Origin: DASVAL01 sp035649575
GTDB lineage: Bacteria > Planctomycetota > UBA1135 > UBA2386
Length of the DNA: 28,396 nt
Reading direction: 5' to 3'
Assembly (NCBI GenBank): GCA_035649575.1
Contig: DASRJH010000330.1
Span: forward strand, 1 to 28,396
Shown piece by piece: positions 14,276 through 22,471 of this stretch (the first letter of the stretch is position 1; the number at the start of each line of letters is the position of its first letter). The notes beneath the pieces are model-generated. The model saw nothing but the letters and a program-made list of their open reading frames with translations, did not search any database and was not told the origin of the DNA. Made by a program: the position numbers and the translations under genes.

Positions 14276-16000
14276 ATGCGCCTCAGCCAGATCCTGATCT
14301 CGACCCTGCGCGAAGACCCCGCCGACGCGGAGATCCCGAGCCACAAGCTGCTCGCGCGGGCGGGCTTCATCGTGAAGATCGCCGCCGGCGTCTACACCTT
14401 CTCGCCCCTGATGTGGCGCGTCGTGAAGAAGTTCGCGCAGATCGTGCGCGAGGAGCTCGACCGCGAAGGCGCCAACGAAGTGATGCTGCCGATCATCCAG
14501 CCGAAGGAGCTGTGGGTGTCGAGCGGGCGCTGGGATCGCTACGTGACCGACGGGATCATGTTCACGCTGAAGGATCGCAAGGGCACCGAGATGTGCCTCG
14601 GCCCCACGCACGAGGAGGTCATGACGACCTTCGTGAGCGCGCAGGTCAACAGCTACAAGCAGATGCCCGTCAACTGCTACCAGATCCAGGACAAGTTCCG
14701 CGACGAGATCCGCCCGCGCTTCGGCCTCATGCGCGGCCGCGAGTTCATCATGATGGACGCGTACTCGTTCGACGCGGATCAGGCGGGCCTCGACGTCGCC
14801 TATCAGAAGATGCGCAACGCCTACTGCCGCATCTTCGACCGCTGCAAACTGCGCTACACGGTCGTGCAAGCCGACTCGGGCGCGATCGGCGGGGCCGGCA
14901 GCGAGGAGTTCATGGTCATCGCCGACTCGGGCGAGGACGCGATCCTGTTCTGCGAAGCGAGCGGCTACGCGGCGAACGTCGAGAAGGCGACGAGCAAGCT
15001 GCCCGCGGCGCCAGCGGGCGGCGCTGCGAAGCCGCTCGAGAAGCACGCGACGCCGAACGTGAAGACCGTGGCCCAGCTCGAAGCCTTCTTTCCGGGATGG
15101 GCCGCGGGGCGCATGGCCAAGACCGTGCTCTACAAGGTGACGTGGAAGAACAAGGAGACGGTCGTCGCCGTGATGATGCGCGGCGATCTCGAGATCAACG
15201 AGACGAAGCTCGCGAACTCGCTCGACGCGCTCACCGTGCGGCTCGCGACCGACGAGGAGATCAAGACGGCGACCGGCGCCGACACCGGTTTTGCGGGACC
15301 CGTGAACCTGAGCGAGAAGGTGCCGCTGCTCGCCGACGAGTCGCTGCGGGACTGCACGAACCTGCTGACCGGGTGCAACGAGACCGGCTACCACTGCCTC
15401 AACGTGAACTTCGGCCGCGACTGCCGCACGCCGTCGTGGAAGGACGTGCGCCTCGCGCGCGCGGGCGAAGGCTGCCCGCTCAGCGGCCAGCCGCTGCAAC
15501 AGGCGCGCGGCATCGAGGTCGGCCACATCTTCAAGCTCGGCATCAAGTACTCGAAGGCGATGTCGGCCACGTTCATGGACCAGGCCGGCAAGCCGCAGCC
15601 GTTCGTGATGGGCTGCTACGGCATCGGCGTGTCGCGCACGCCCGCGGCGGCCGTCGAGCAGAACTTCGACGACAAGGGCATCGTCTGGCCCGCTTCGATC
15701 GCGCCGTTCGAGTGCGTGGTCGCGATGCTGGATGGCAAGCGCGACGAGCAGAAGGTGCTCGCCGACAAGCTCTACGCGGAACTGCAGCGGGCCGGAGTGG
15801 ACGTGTGCCTCGACGATCGCCCGCTGAGTCCGGGCGCCAAGTTCAAGGACCTCGAGCTGCTCGGCATGCCGGTGCAGGTGTTCGTCGGCCGCAAGGCCGC
15901 CGAGAGCCAGGTCGAGTTCCTCGTGCGGCGCGGCATGGTGAAGAGCGAGTGCGCGGCGGGCGACGTGAAGGCCAAGGTGCTCGCGGCGCTCGGGCGGTAG
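14276..16000 (+). CDS. proS: Prolyl-tRNA synthetase, bacterial type
   Basis: ProS charges tRNA-Pro with proline in the cytoplasm. The 574-aa length and order match the bacterial (ProS type 1) enzyme. Residues 1-200 are the class II catalytic core: RLSQILISTLREDPADAEIP, the motif 1 region (GANEVMLPIIQPKELW), and motif 2 with GPTHEEVMT and QDKFRDEIRPRFGLMRGREF followed by MMDAYSFD. Residues about 220-400 form the inserted editing (INS) domain characteristic of bacterial ProS. Motif 3 is GCYGIGVSR (Gly449-Arg454 for GIGVSR). The anticodon-binding domain fills about 475-574 (VCLDDRPLSPGAKFKDLELL). ATG 14276 gives the canonical N-terminus; the preceding bases have no good Shine-Dalgarno sequence. 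It stands alone, with no operon partner, and ends 12 bp from the convergent FG-GAP gene. Confidence 0.97.
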   Translation: MRLSQILISTLREDPADAEIPSHKLLARAGFIVKIAAGVYTFSPLMWRVVKKFAQIVREELDREGANEVMLPIIQPKELWVSSGRWDRYVTDGIMFTLKDRKGTEMCLGPTHEEVMTTFVSAQVNSYKQMPVNCYQIQDKFRDEIRPRFGLMRGREFIMMDAYSFDADQAGLDVAYQKMRNAYCRIFDRCKLRYTVVQADSGAIGGAGSEEFMVIADSGEDAILFCEASGYAANVEKATSKLPAAPAGGAAKPLEKHATPNVKTVAQLEAFFPGWAAGRMAKTVLYKVTWKNKETVVAVMMRGDLEINETKLANSLDALTVRLATDEEIKTATGADTGFAGPVNLSEKVPLLADESLRDCTNLLTGCNETGYHCLNVNFGRDCRTPSWKDVRLARAGEGCPLSGQPLQQARGIEVGHIFKLGIKYSKAMSATFMDQAGKPQPFVMGCYGIGVSRTPAAAVEQNFDDKGIVWPASIAPFECVVAMLDGKRDEQKVLADKLYAELQRAGVDVCLDDRPLSPGAKFKDLELLGMPVQVFVGRKAAESQVEFLVRRGMVKSECAAGDVKAKVLAALGR

Positions 16001-16012
16001 CGCACCCCACGT

Positions 16013-17176
16013 TCACTGGCGCATGTGGACGTGGACACCCTTCTTGTTGCTCGTGATCACGTCGAGCCGGCCGTCATGGTCGATGTCGGCGACCGCGAAC
16101 TGGGTGCCGATCCCCGAGTTGGAGTGGATGACGTGGCTCACGAACGAGGCCACCCCAGCCTGGCGGTGCAGCTCGAACCACACCAGCACGGCGGGCTGCT
16201 GTGAACCCGGGTCGCCGAAGGGGCCGTGCGCGTAATAGCGCTTGCCGGTCACGAGGTCCGGCAGGCTGTCGCCGTTCAGGTCGGCGAGCACGAGGGCGTG
16301 GCTCTGCGAGAAGGACGCGTCGATCAGGTGCTCGGTGAAGGTCCCCGGTGCGGTGTTCGACTGCTCCCACCACCACACGCCATACGCGTGCGGCGAACTC
16401 GTGGCGACGTCCGTGTCGCCGTCGCCGTCGAAGTCGGCCACGCACAGCTGGGCCGCCATCTGCTGGCCGGTCGGTCCGGTGCCGCGCAGGTTGGCGGGAC
16501 GGAACAGCCATGGCGAAGTCGTGGGAGTCGGCGGCGCCTCGTACCAGCCATCGGGTGTCAGCACGTCGGCGCGGCCGTCGCCGTTGACATCGCCGTAGCC
16601 GAGACCGTGGTAGAACTGATTGAAGCCCGGTTGCCCCGGCGAGCTGACGTGGTGGATCGACCAGGGCCGTAGCGGGTTGGCGGCCCGCAGCCAGGCGACG
16701 CGGGTGGTGGACTCGATGCCCATCAGCAGGTCGAGGCGGCTGTCGCCGTCGACATCGACGAACAGCGGGCTCTCGTTGCAGGCGCTGGCGGCGATCCAGT
16801 GCTTGCGCCAATGGCCGGGGACGCCGCCGGGATTGCGATACCAGAAGGCCGGCAGGCCAGGGAAGCCGACGCACAGCATGTCGACCCAGCCGTCGCCATC
16901 CACGTCAGCGGCCGCGGCGGTGAAGCAATTGCTGTAGCCGTTGATCGGGTCGTAGCTGCCCGGTGGCGCGATCTCGTGCGGCCTCCAGGCGGGTCCCTGA
17001 TACCAGACCTCGCCCGCGAGCACGTCGAGGATGCCGTCGGCGTTGACGTCGGCCACCGCCACGCCCTCGCTGCGGAATGTGGGATCGAGCTGGGTGGTGC
17101 TCCAGAGAACTGGTGATTGCGCGCTGGCTGCTGCGGCCAGGACCAGCGTGGTGAGGAGACGGCGGCTGTGTGGCAT
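16013..17176 (-). CDS. Secreted FG-GAP/VCBS-repeat beta-propeller protein
   Basis: I chose ATG 17176 (387 aa) rather than the in-frame start seven codons upstream because it gives a clean signal peptide: MPHSRRLLTTLVLAAAASAQ. The mature protein has seven FG-GAP/VCBS calcium-loop units: VADVNADGILDV, AADVDGDGWVDM, FVDVDGDSRLDL, YGDVNGDGRADV, VADFDGDGDTDV, LADLNGDSLPDL and VADIDHDGRLDV. Each has the DxDxDGxxD-type loop, spaced about 45-55 residues, as in a seven-bladed propeller. No catalytic or anchoring domain is attached. Proteins like this are usually exported and bind calcium and partner molecules; the ligand is unknown. It is convergent with proS. Confidence 0.9.
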   Translation of the reverse strand: MPHSRRLLTTLVLAAAASAQSPVLWSTTQLDPTFRSEGVAVADVNADGILDVLAGEVWYQGPAWRPHEIAPPGSYDPINGYSNCFTAAAADVDGDGWVDMLCVGFPGLPAFWYRNPGGVPGHWRKHWIAASACNESPLFVDVDGDSRLDLLMGIESTTRVAWLRAANPLRPWSIHHVSSPGQPGFNQFYHGLGYGDVNGDGRADVLTPDGWYEAPPTPTTSPWLFRPANLRGTGPTGQQMAAQLCVADFDGDGDTDVATSSPHAYGVWWWEQSNTAPGTFTEHLIDASFSQSHALVLADLNGDSLPDLVTGKRYYAHGPFGDPGSQQPAVLVWFELHRQAGVASFVSHVIHSNSGIGTQFAVADIDHDGRLDVITSNKKGVHVHMRQ

Positions 17177-17199
17177 GGGAGAGCCTCGAAGGAACACTC

Positions 17200-17228
17200 A
17201 TTTCCGCGGGCTGCCGTCACAGCGTCAA
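17200..17228 (-). promoter_or_regulatory. Possible promoter of the FG-GAP gene
   Basis: On the minus strand TTGACG (17228-17223) lies 17 bases before GGAAAT (17205-17200), which ends 24 bases upstream of the ATG at 17176. The -35 is nearly consensus and the -10 is weak. It is the best sigma-70-like match in this spacer. Confidence 0.3.
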
Positions 17229-17254
17229 CCCCCGCTCTCGAGGTGTTCCGCGGT

Positions 17255-17930
17255 TCAGCCGCGATAGCCATTGCTGTCGTCGGCTCCGGTGCCGTCGAAC
17301 CATGCGTCGAGCAGTTCGAACCAGTTCTCGACCACGCCGTTGCCGGCCACGGCGCCGTCACGGCACCAGTGCAGACGCCCATAGACGCCCGTCACGGGCA
17401 GCGGCGAGTACCAGCGGCCGCGTGCCCAACAGCGCCGTTCCACGCCGTCGCGGCCTCGGACCACATCGTCGCCGGGAGGGAACACGAAGTAGACGCCGCC
17501 GCGCGAGGGCTGGAACCGCGGCAGCTCGCTGCCGCCGAACGACGCCAGCACCAGTTCGTCGGTCGCGGCCATGAGCGCGGTTGCCGCTGCCCGCGTCTGC
17601 TCGGTGAGCGCTTCGCACGCCGCCGCGCCGTTCGCAGGTGCCTGCCCGCACGCGGTAGAGACGACCGTCGGTGAAGTCCTCGCCGAGCGACGAGGCGTTG
17701 GTCGAGTAGCGGTCGCTGCGGTCGGCGAAGAGCACGATCTCGATGCCGGGCTCGTCGGCGAACGCGCGTCGGACGCCGTCGAAGAAGGCGAAGAAGTTGC
17801 CGTCGGCCTCGGCGTTGTTGTCGATCGCCGCGTAGATCGCGAACGTCCAGGCGCGTTGCGGCGTCGCGGGGTCCGGCGACTGGGGCGAGCAGAACGGCAG
17901 CAGCGCGGACACGAACGCGTGCAACATCAT
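17255..17930 (-). pseudogene. Clostripain-like (peptidase C11) gene with its catalytic middle missing
   Basis: From ATG 17930 the minus strand encodes a signal-like start (MMLHAFVSALLPFCSP), then WTFAIYAAIDNNAEADGNFF and IEIVLFADRSDRYSTNASSL, ending at FTDGRLYRVRAGTCER. This is the N-terminal strand-helix-strand of C11 peptidases, normally WTxxVYxAxDND. Near 17650 the frame shifts. The other frame then encodes AAACEALTEQTRAAATALMA, ELVLASFGGSELPRFQPSRG, VYFVFPPGDD and ENWFELLDAWFDG to the TGA at 17255-17257, the usual C-terminus of the family. In intact members about 200 or more residues with the catalytic His (SHG) and Cys (DxC) lie between these parts. They are absent here. So this is a gene with an internal deletion plus a frameshift, not an active protease. 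Confidence 0.7.
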
Positions 17931-18008
17931 GGCGGGTACGATGCCACCGCGGCCGGCCGCTGCCAACCACCCGTGAATCCAAGCACCCGAGCGCTAGGAT
18001 CCCGCGCG

Positions 18009-19367
18009 ATGCCGCCTCCCGCCCGCCCGCCCCGCCGTTCGCGGCGGCTCTTGCTCGGCTGCGTTGCGGCGCTCGTGTCGCTGCTGCTCGCCGAGTACGT
18101 GGTGCGGCTCGTCGTGCCGGCCTCGCGCTGGTGGGACACCGAGCGACTCGACTATTTCGAAGGTCAGGCGAAGATCGCGAGAGGCAGTCTGCAGCCGGAC
18201 GAGGAACTCGGCTTCGTCCCGGTGCCCGACGGGAACAGCCACGACGCGTTCAGCCTGGTTCGCGAGGAGGGTCCCACGCCGAGCATCACGAAGCCCCCGG
18301 GCACGCACCGCATCCTGTTCCTCGGCGATTCGGTGACTGCGCGCCGACGCATCGTGGTGGGGCTGCGCGCGCTCTGGGGCGGCGGCGCCGTCGAGTTCCT
18401 GAACGCCGGCTTCGACGGTGCGAACCCGGTCCAGAGCGTCGAGAACTACTTCCGCCACCAGCGCCAACTGGCGCCCGACCAGGTCGTGCTCACGCTGCAC
18501 AACAACGACCTGACGGTGACGTCCACGTGCCTCTGCGACGCGCGCGGCACGCTCCGGATCTGCAATCCGCACAACCTGCAGGCGCTGCACATCGGCCTCT
18601 ACCGATGGAGTGCTCTCTACCGGCTCTGGTTCCTCGCCGGCTATCGCGACTACATGACCGACGACCACTATCTCGACCTCGCCGAGCCGGTGGCCGCAGC
18701 ACTGCGTCGATTGCGCGACGACCTCGCGAGCCGCGGCGCGCGCCTGGACGTGCTGCTGCTCCCGATCCTGACGCCGCCAGCCGATTGGAATGCTCACCAG
18801 CTGGCCTCTCGCGAACGCGAACTCGTGATCCTCGGCGAGCTCGGCACGGCCTCGGTCGACCTGCTGCCGGCGAGCGAGGAGCTTTGCGCCGCCAAAGTGC
18901 CGATCACGGAGGGCCCCGGTGACCTCTGGCATCCGAACTACGAGTCCGGTGCGTTTTTCGCACTCGCGGCCGCGCATGCGGGGCTGTTTCCGGCTGTGCC
19001 CGAGTTCGCGACCGCCGCGACAACCACGATCGAAGCCGGCGGCTCGCAGCGGATCGCGATCGATGCCGGCGAAGCGTGCGCCGGCGCCGCGTTTGCCGTC
19101 ATCGGATCCAAGGGCCTGCAGCCGCCTCTCGAGATCCTCGGCATGCGGTTGCCGCTGATCCCCGACGACTACATGGCGACAACGCTGGCGGGCGCGGCGC
19201 CGGTCCGCGGCGTGCTCGACGCGAAGGGACACGCGACGGTCGAACTGCCAGCGCCGCCGCCGCCCGCCGGCGCAGGTCTCCTGTGCTGGCACGTGATCCT
19301 CGTGGATGGCAAGCAGGGGCCGCGCAAGCTGAGCCGGCCGGTGCCGATGATCGTGCGCGCCAGGTAA
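18009..19367 (+). CDS. Membrane-anchored SGNH/GDSL hydrolase with C-terminal beta module
   Basis: This 452-aa protein starts at ATG 18009 (MPPPARPPRRSRRLLLGCVA). A basic N-terminus is followed by one transmembrane helix (about 14-36), which would place the rest outside the cytoplasm. The SGNH blocks are visible: FLGDSVT (nucleophile Ser108), NAGFDG (about 132-137), LHNNDLT (Asn165/166) and the late DLWHPN with Asp305 and His308. The enzyme would hydrolyse or transfer an ester, often an acetyl group on polysaccharide. Residues about 340-452 form an extra beta module (LEILGMRLPLIPDDYMATTL, GVLDAKGHATVELPAPPPPA), resembling the secreted modules left as scraps at 7.3-7.9 kb. It is convergent with the sugar operon, whose nearest gene ends 15 bp away. 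Glycan deacetylase or acyltransferase activity is inference. Confidence 0.85.
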   Translation: MPPPARPPRRSRRLLLGCVAALVSLLLAEYVVRLVVPASRWWDTERLDYFEGQAKIARGSLQPDEELGFVPVPDGNSHDAFSLVREEGPTPSITKPPGTHRILFLGDSVTARRRIVVGLRALWGGGAVEFLNAGFDGANPVQSVENYFRHQRQLAPDQVVLTLHNNDLTVTSTCLCDARGTLRICNPHNLQALHIGLYRWSALYRLWFLAGYRDYMTDDHYLDLAEPVAAALRRLRDDLASRGARLDVLLLPILTPPADWNAHQLASRERELVILGELGTASVDLLPASEELCAAKVPITEGPGDLWHPNYESGAFFALAAAHAGLFPAVPEFATAATTTIEAGGSQRIAIDAGEACAGAAFAVIGSKGLQPPLEILGMRLPLIPDDYMATTLAGAAPVRGVLDAKGHATVELPAPPPPAGAGLLCWHVILVDGKQGPRKLSRPVPMIVRAR

Positions 19368-19382
19368 CCGGCCGGTCAGCGG

Positions 19383-20450
19383 TCAGCCGGCGGCGCGGCG
19401 GGCCAGCTCGTCGTGGATCTGCACCAGCGTCTCCTCGAGGCCGTAGCGATACTTCCAGCCCGGGTAGTGCTGCTGGAAGCGCCGCACGTCGGAGATCCAC
19501 CAGATGTGGTCGCCGATGCGGTTCTGCTCGCTGTAGCTCCAGCTCATCTTCTTGCCGGTGACGCGCTCGCACAGCGCGATCGCCTCCAGCATCGAGCAGT
19601 TCGCGAAGCGGCTGCCGCCGATGTTGTAGACCTCGGCCACACGCGGCTTGCGCCAGAAGTGCTCGAAGGCCGTGACGAGGTCGTGGCAGTGGATGTTGTC
19701 GCGCACCTGCTTGCCGCGGTAGCCGAACACCGTGTAGTGCTTGCCGCTGCGCGCGCACTGCATCAGATACGAGAGGAAGCCGTGCAGCTCGGCGCCCGAG
19801 TGTCCCGGCCCGGTCAGGCAGCCGCCGCGGAACACGCCCGTGTACATGCCGAAATACCGCCCGTACTCCTGCACCATCACGTCGGCGGCCACCTTGGAGG
19901 CGCCGAACAGCGAGTGCTTGGTCTGGTCGATGCTCATGCTCTCGTCGATGCCGTGCTCGTGGTAGTCGTGGGTCTTCGCCACTTCCCAGCGCATCTCGAG
20001 CTCGACCAGGGGCAGGTTGTTCGGCGTGTCGCCATACACCTTGTTGGTGGAGGTGAAGATGAACACCGCCTTCTCGCAGAACTTCCGCGCTGCCTCGAGC
20101 AGGACCATCGTGCCGGTCGCGTTGACGCTGAAGTCGGTCATCGGCTCGCGCGCCGCCCAGTCGTGCGAGGGCTGCGAGGCGCAGTGGATGATCAGCTTCA
20201 CGTCCTTCCCGTATTGCGCGAACAGACGCTCGATCGCTGCCGCGTCGCGGATATCGGCCGCGTGGTGCACGTAGCCCTTGACCCGCGTTTCGAGCTGGCG
20301 GCGGCTCCAGTCGGTGGAAGCACCCTCGCCGAAGAAGTAACGGCGCATGTCGTTGTCGATCCCGACCACCTGCAGGCCGAGGCCGGCGAAGTGGCGGACG
20401 GATTCGGCGCCGATCAGGCCGGCGGCTCCAGTGACGATGGCGAGGTCCAT
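19383..20450 (-). CDS. NAD-dependent epimerase/dehydratase, CDP-paratose 2-epimerase-like, Phe in place of active-site Tyr
   Basis: This 355-aa extended SDR opens with MDLAIVTGAAGLIGAE (the NAD-binding GxxGxxG is Gly8, Gly11, Gly14) and VVGIDNDMRRYFFGEGAS. The sequence HCASQPSHDWAAREPMTDFS, then FIFTSTNKVYGDTPN, GPGHSGAELHGFLSYLM, GKQVRDNIHCHDLV and NRIGDHIWWISDVR is the set I know from genes annotated as CDP-paratose (CDP-tyvelose) 2-epimerase or related nucleotide-sugar epimerases. The usual YxxxK is FGASK here (Phe182, Lys186), which appears to be a feature of this subgroup. It is the last gene of a three-gene minus-strand operon, 21 bp after the previous one. It acts in the cytoplasm on a nucleotide sugar; the exact substrate is inference. 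Confidence 0.85.
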   Translation of the reverse strand: MDLAIVTGAAGLIGAESVRHFAGLGLQVVGIDNDMRRYFFGEGASTDWSRRQLETRVKGYVHHAADIRDAAAIERLFAQYGKDVKLIIHCASQPSHDWAAREPMTDFSVNATGTMVLLEAARKFCEKAVFIFTSTNKVYGDTPNNLPLVELEMRWEVAKTHDYHEHGIDESMSIDQTKHSLFGASKVAADVMVQEYGRYFGMYTGVFRGGCLTGPGHSGAELHGFLSYLMQCARSGKHYTVFGYRGKQVRDNIHCHDLVTAFEHFWRKPRVAEVYNIGGSRFANCSMLEAIALCERVTGKKMSWSYSEQNRIGDHIWWISDVRRFQQHYPGWKYRYGLEETLVQIHDELARRAAG

Positions 20451-20471
20451 GCAGATTCTCGGTGGTGCAGT

Positions 20472-21533
20472 TCAGGCCAGGATGGGCTCGAGCTCGGCGC
20501 GGTGATCGGTGATCCAGCGGGCGATCTCCTCGATGATGCTCTCCGGCGAGTGGTGCGCGCGCCAGCCTGTTGCCGCCTGGACTTTGCGGCAGTCGCTGAG
20601 GTAGCAGATCAGGTCCTGCGGCCGGGTCTCGGGCACGGCGCCGATCGGGATGGAGTTGCCCGTGTACTCGCGGCAGAGGGCGGTCAGCTCCTGCAGTGAG
20701 ATGCTGATCGTCGTGCCGCCGCCGACGTTGAAGATCGAGCCGTCGAACTCGGCGATGCGGCCGAGCTGGATCTCGAGCAGGTCGTAGAGGTCCTGCACGT
20801 GCAGGATGTCGCGCACCTGCTTGCCGGTGCCGGAAAAGCCGATGTAGGAGAGCGCGCCGCGGTAGAGGTGCTTGGCGACCCACAGAACGACGACGCCCTG
20901 GTCGACCTTGCCCATCTGCCAGGGTCCGGTCAGCACGCCGCAGCGGTTGACGACGGCGCGCAGGCCGTACGCCTCGCGATACTCTTCGAGCAGCAGCTCG
21001 GACGCGAGCTTCGAGGCGCCGTAGAGCGAACGCGAGCCCTCGAGCGGAAAGTCCTCGGCGAGTCCGTGCTCCGAGGCGCCGCGCACGGTCTGCCCCAGCA
21101 TCTGGAAACGCGTCTCTACCTCGCGGTACTTCAGCGCGTTGATGGGGGCCGACGGGTAGACGCGGCTCGTGGAGAGGAACACGACGTCGGCGCCGCAGCG
21201 CCTCGCGAGCTCGAGGCAGTTCACGGTGCCGACCAGGTTGGTCTGGATCACGTAGTCCGGCGAGCCGTCGCGCCCGGCGAGCACGGAGGGCTCGGCGGCG
21301 CAATCGACGACCAGGTCGACCTGTCCGGCGGCCAGCAGGTCCTCGCGCACGCGCACGTCGCCGTGCAGGAAGGTGACGCCGCCAGCCCGCAGGCGGGACA
21401 GGATCAGCTCCGACCCGCGGCGCCGGAGGTTGTCGAAGGCGATGACCTCAGCCGCCGGCCGACTTTGCTTGAACCGGAGCGCGAGGTTCGAGCCGACGAA
21501 TCCCGCCCCCCCGGTGATCAGGATCTTCTGCAT
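20472..21533 (-). CDS. NAD-dependent epimerase/dehydratase, CDP-tyvelose epimerase-like
   Basis: This 353-aa extended SDR starts MQKILITGGAGFVGSNLALR (GxxGxxG at Gly8, Gly11, Gly14; acidic Asp34 for the ribose) and has an intact YGASK (Tyr171, Lys175). The C-terminal half has CGVLTGPWQMGKVDQGVVVL, GTGKQVRDILHVQDLYDLLE, FNVGGGTTISISLQELT and a late YLSDCRKVQAATGW. These resemble the Salmonella RfbE/TyvE type 2-epimerase (GKQVRDVLHAEDM, FNIGGT). It overlaps the end of the upstream glycosyltransferase gene by 86 bp, so the two are probably co-transcribed. It should act on a CDP- or UDP-linked deoxysugar alongside its neighbour; one of the pair may be the reductase and the other the epimerase. 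Confidence 0.85.
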   Translation of the reverse strand: MQKILITGGAGFVGSNLALRFKQSRPAAEVIAFDNLRRRGSELILSRLRAGGVTFLHGDVRVREDLLAAGQVDLVVDCAAEPSVLAGRDGSPDYVIQTNLVGTVNCLELARRCGADVVFLSTSRVYPSAPINALKYREVETRFQMLGQTVRGASEHGLAEDFPLEGSRSLYGASKLASELLLEEYREAYGLRAVVNRCGVLTGPWQMGKVDQGVVVLWVAKHLYRGALSYIGFSGTGKQVRDILHVQDLYDLLEIQLGRIAEFDGSIFNVGGGTTISISLQELTALCREYTGNSIPIGAVPETRPQDLICYLSDCRKVQAATGWRAHHSPESIIEEIARWITDHRAELEPILA

Positions 21534-22344
21534 CGGTGATGTTGGTGAAGACTTCGTCCGCGACGCCTTGCACGTTGTGGATGTGATCGAGCTTCTTGCC
21601 GTGTTCCGCCATGAGGTCGTCGTGGATGAAGCGGCGCTCCGCCCAGGCCTTCATGATGGTGGCGAAGTAGCGCCGGCCGAGGGTGCGGATGTTGAACTTG
21701 GCCGAGCCCCAGGTGCGGCCATACCAGTTGATCGGAATGCTCGCGACGCGGAACTTCCGGATCAGCAGGCCCAGCGAGATCTCGATCGTCAGGTTGAAGT
21801 GCGAGGCGTAGAGCGGCAGCAGCGACCGGATCGCGTCGGCGCGGTAGGCCTTGAACGCGTTCGTCATGTCGTTGTGCCCTGTCCAGAACAGCAGCTGGAT
21901 CAGCTTGTTGCCGACCCGGTTCGCGATCAGCTTGATGCGCGGGTAGTCCTTCACCACGCTCCCCTTCATGAAGCGCGAGCCGAACACGGCGTCGTAGCCT
22001 TCGTTGATCTTCTCGTAGTAGCGGACGATGTCCTTCGGGTCGTCGGACAGGTCGGCCATCACGACCACGACGATCTCGCCGCGGAAGTGGTCCAGGCAGG
22101 AGCGGATCGCGCGGCCGAAGCCGCCCGGCGGCCGGCGGGTGATCAGGCGGATCGGGCAGCCCTGCTCCATCTTCTCGCGCACGACGCGCTCGGTGCCGTC
22201 GGTGCTGTTGTCGTTCGCGATGACGAATTCGTGCGGCACCCCCGCTGCGTCGAGCTCGCTGTGGATCGTGTCGATCGACCGCGTGATGTTCTGCTCTTCG
22301 TTCCGCGCCGGGATGCAGACGGACAACAGGGGTTTGGCGGTCAT
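21448..22344 (-). CDS. Family 2 glycosyltransferase, DPM1-like
   Basis: I chose ATG 22344 (298 aa) because it places MTAKPLLSVCIPARNEEQNI at the usual family start; in-frame GTG and ATG codons up to 39 bp upstream add nothing conserved. GT2 motifs are SVCIPARNEEQNI, IANDNSTDGTERV, GGFGRAIRSCLDHF and VVVMADLSDDP (the metal-binding acidic motif), then AVFGSRFMKGS and NKLIQLLFWTGHNDMTNAFK. These match dolichol- or polyprenyl-phosphate sugar transferases. There is no C-terminal transmembrane domain. It transfers a sugar from a nucleotide donor to a lipid or glycan at the inner membrane. It is the first gene of the operon, and its last 28 codons overlap the following epimerase gene. It is divergent from the cytochrome gene, with 127 bp between starts. 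Confidence 0.88.
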   Translation of the reverse strand: MTAKPLLSVCIPARNEEQNITRSIDTIHSELDAAGVPHEFVIANDNSTDGTERVVREKMEQGCPIRLITRRPPGGFGRAIRSCLDHFRGEIVVVVMADLSDDPKDIVRYYEKINEGYDAVFGSRFMKGSVVKDYPRIKLIANRVGNKLIQLLFWTGHNDMTNAFKAYRADAIRSLLPLYASHFNLTIEISLGLLIRKFRVASIPINWYGRTWGSAKFNIRTLGRRYFATIMKAWAERRFIHDDLMAEHGKKLDHIHNVQGVADEVFTNITDAEDPDHRGGGIRRLEPRAPVQAKSAGG

Positions 22345-22471
22345 GCGGTGGTCCGTCGGAGGGGCGGCGAGCATACCATCCACGCCGTTGCCCGGAACGC
22401 AACGGGTGGCCCCGGCGATGTGCTCTTACGCTCGTGCATGGTCAGCCGGCGTGCGATGATCGCGTCTGCCC

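Noticed and set aside
13433..15526. A 697-codon minus-strand open frame opposite proS
   Set aside because: It is an antisense shadow of a strongly conserved tRNA synthetase gene.
19366..19390. Hairpin between the SGNH and epimerase stops as a bidirectional terminator
   Set aside because: Short CCGGC/GCCGG arms with a long loop and no U-tract; such pairings are common by chance in DNA this GC-rich.
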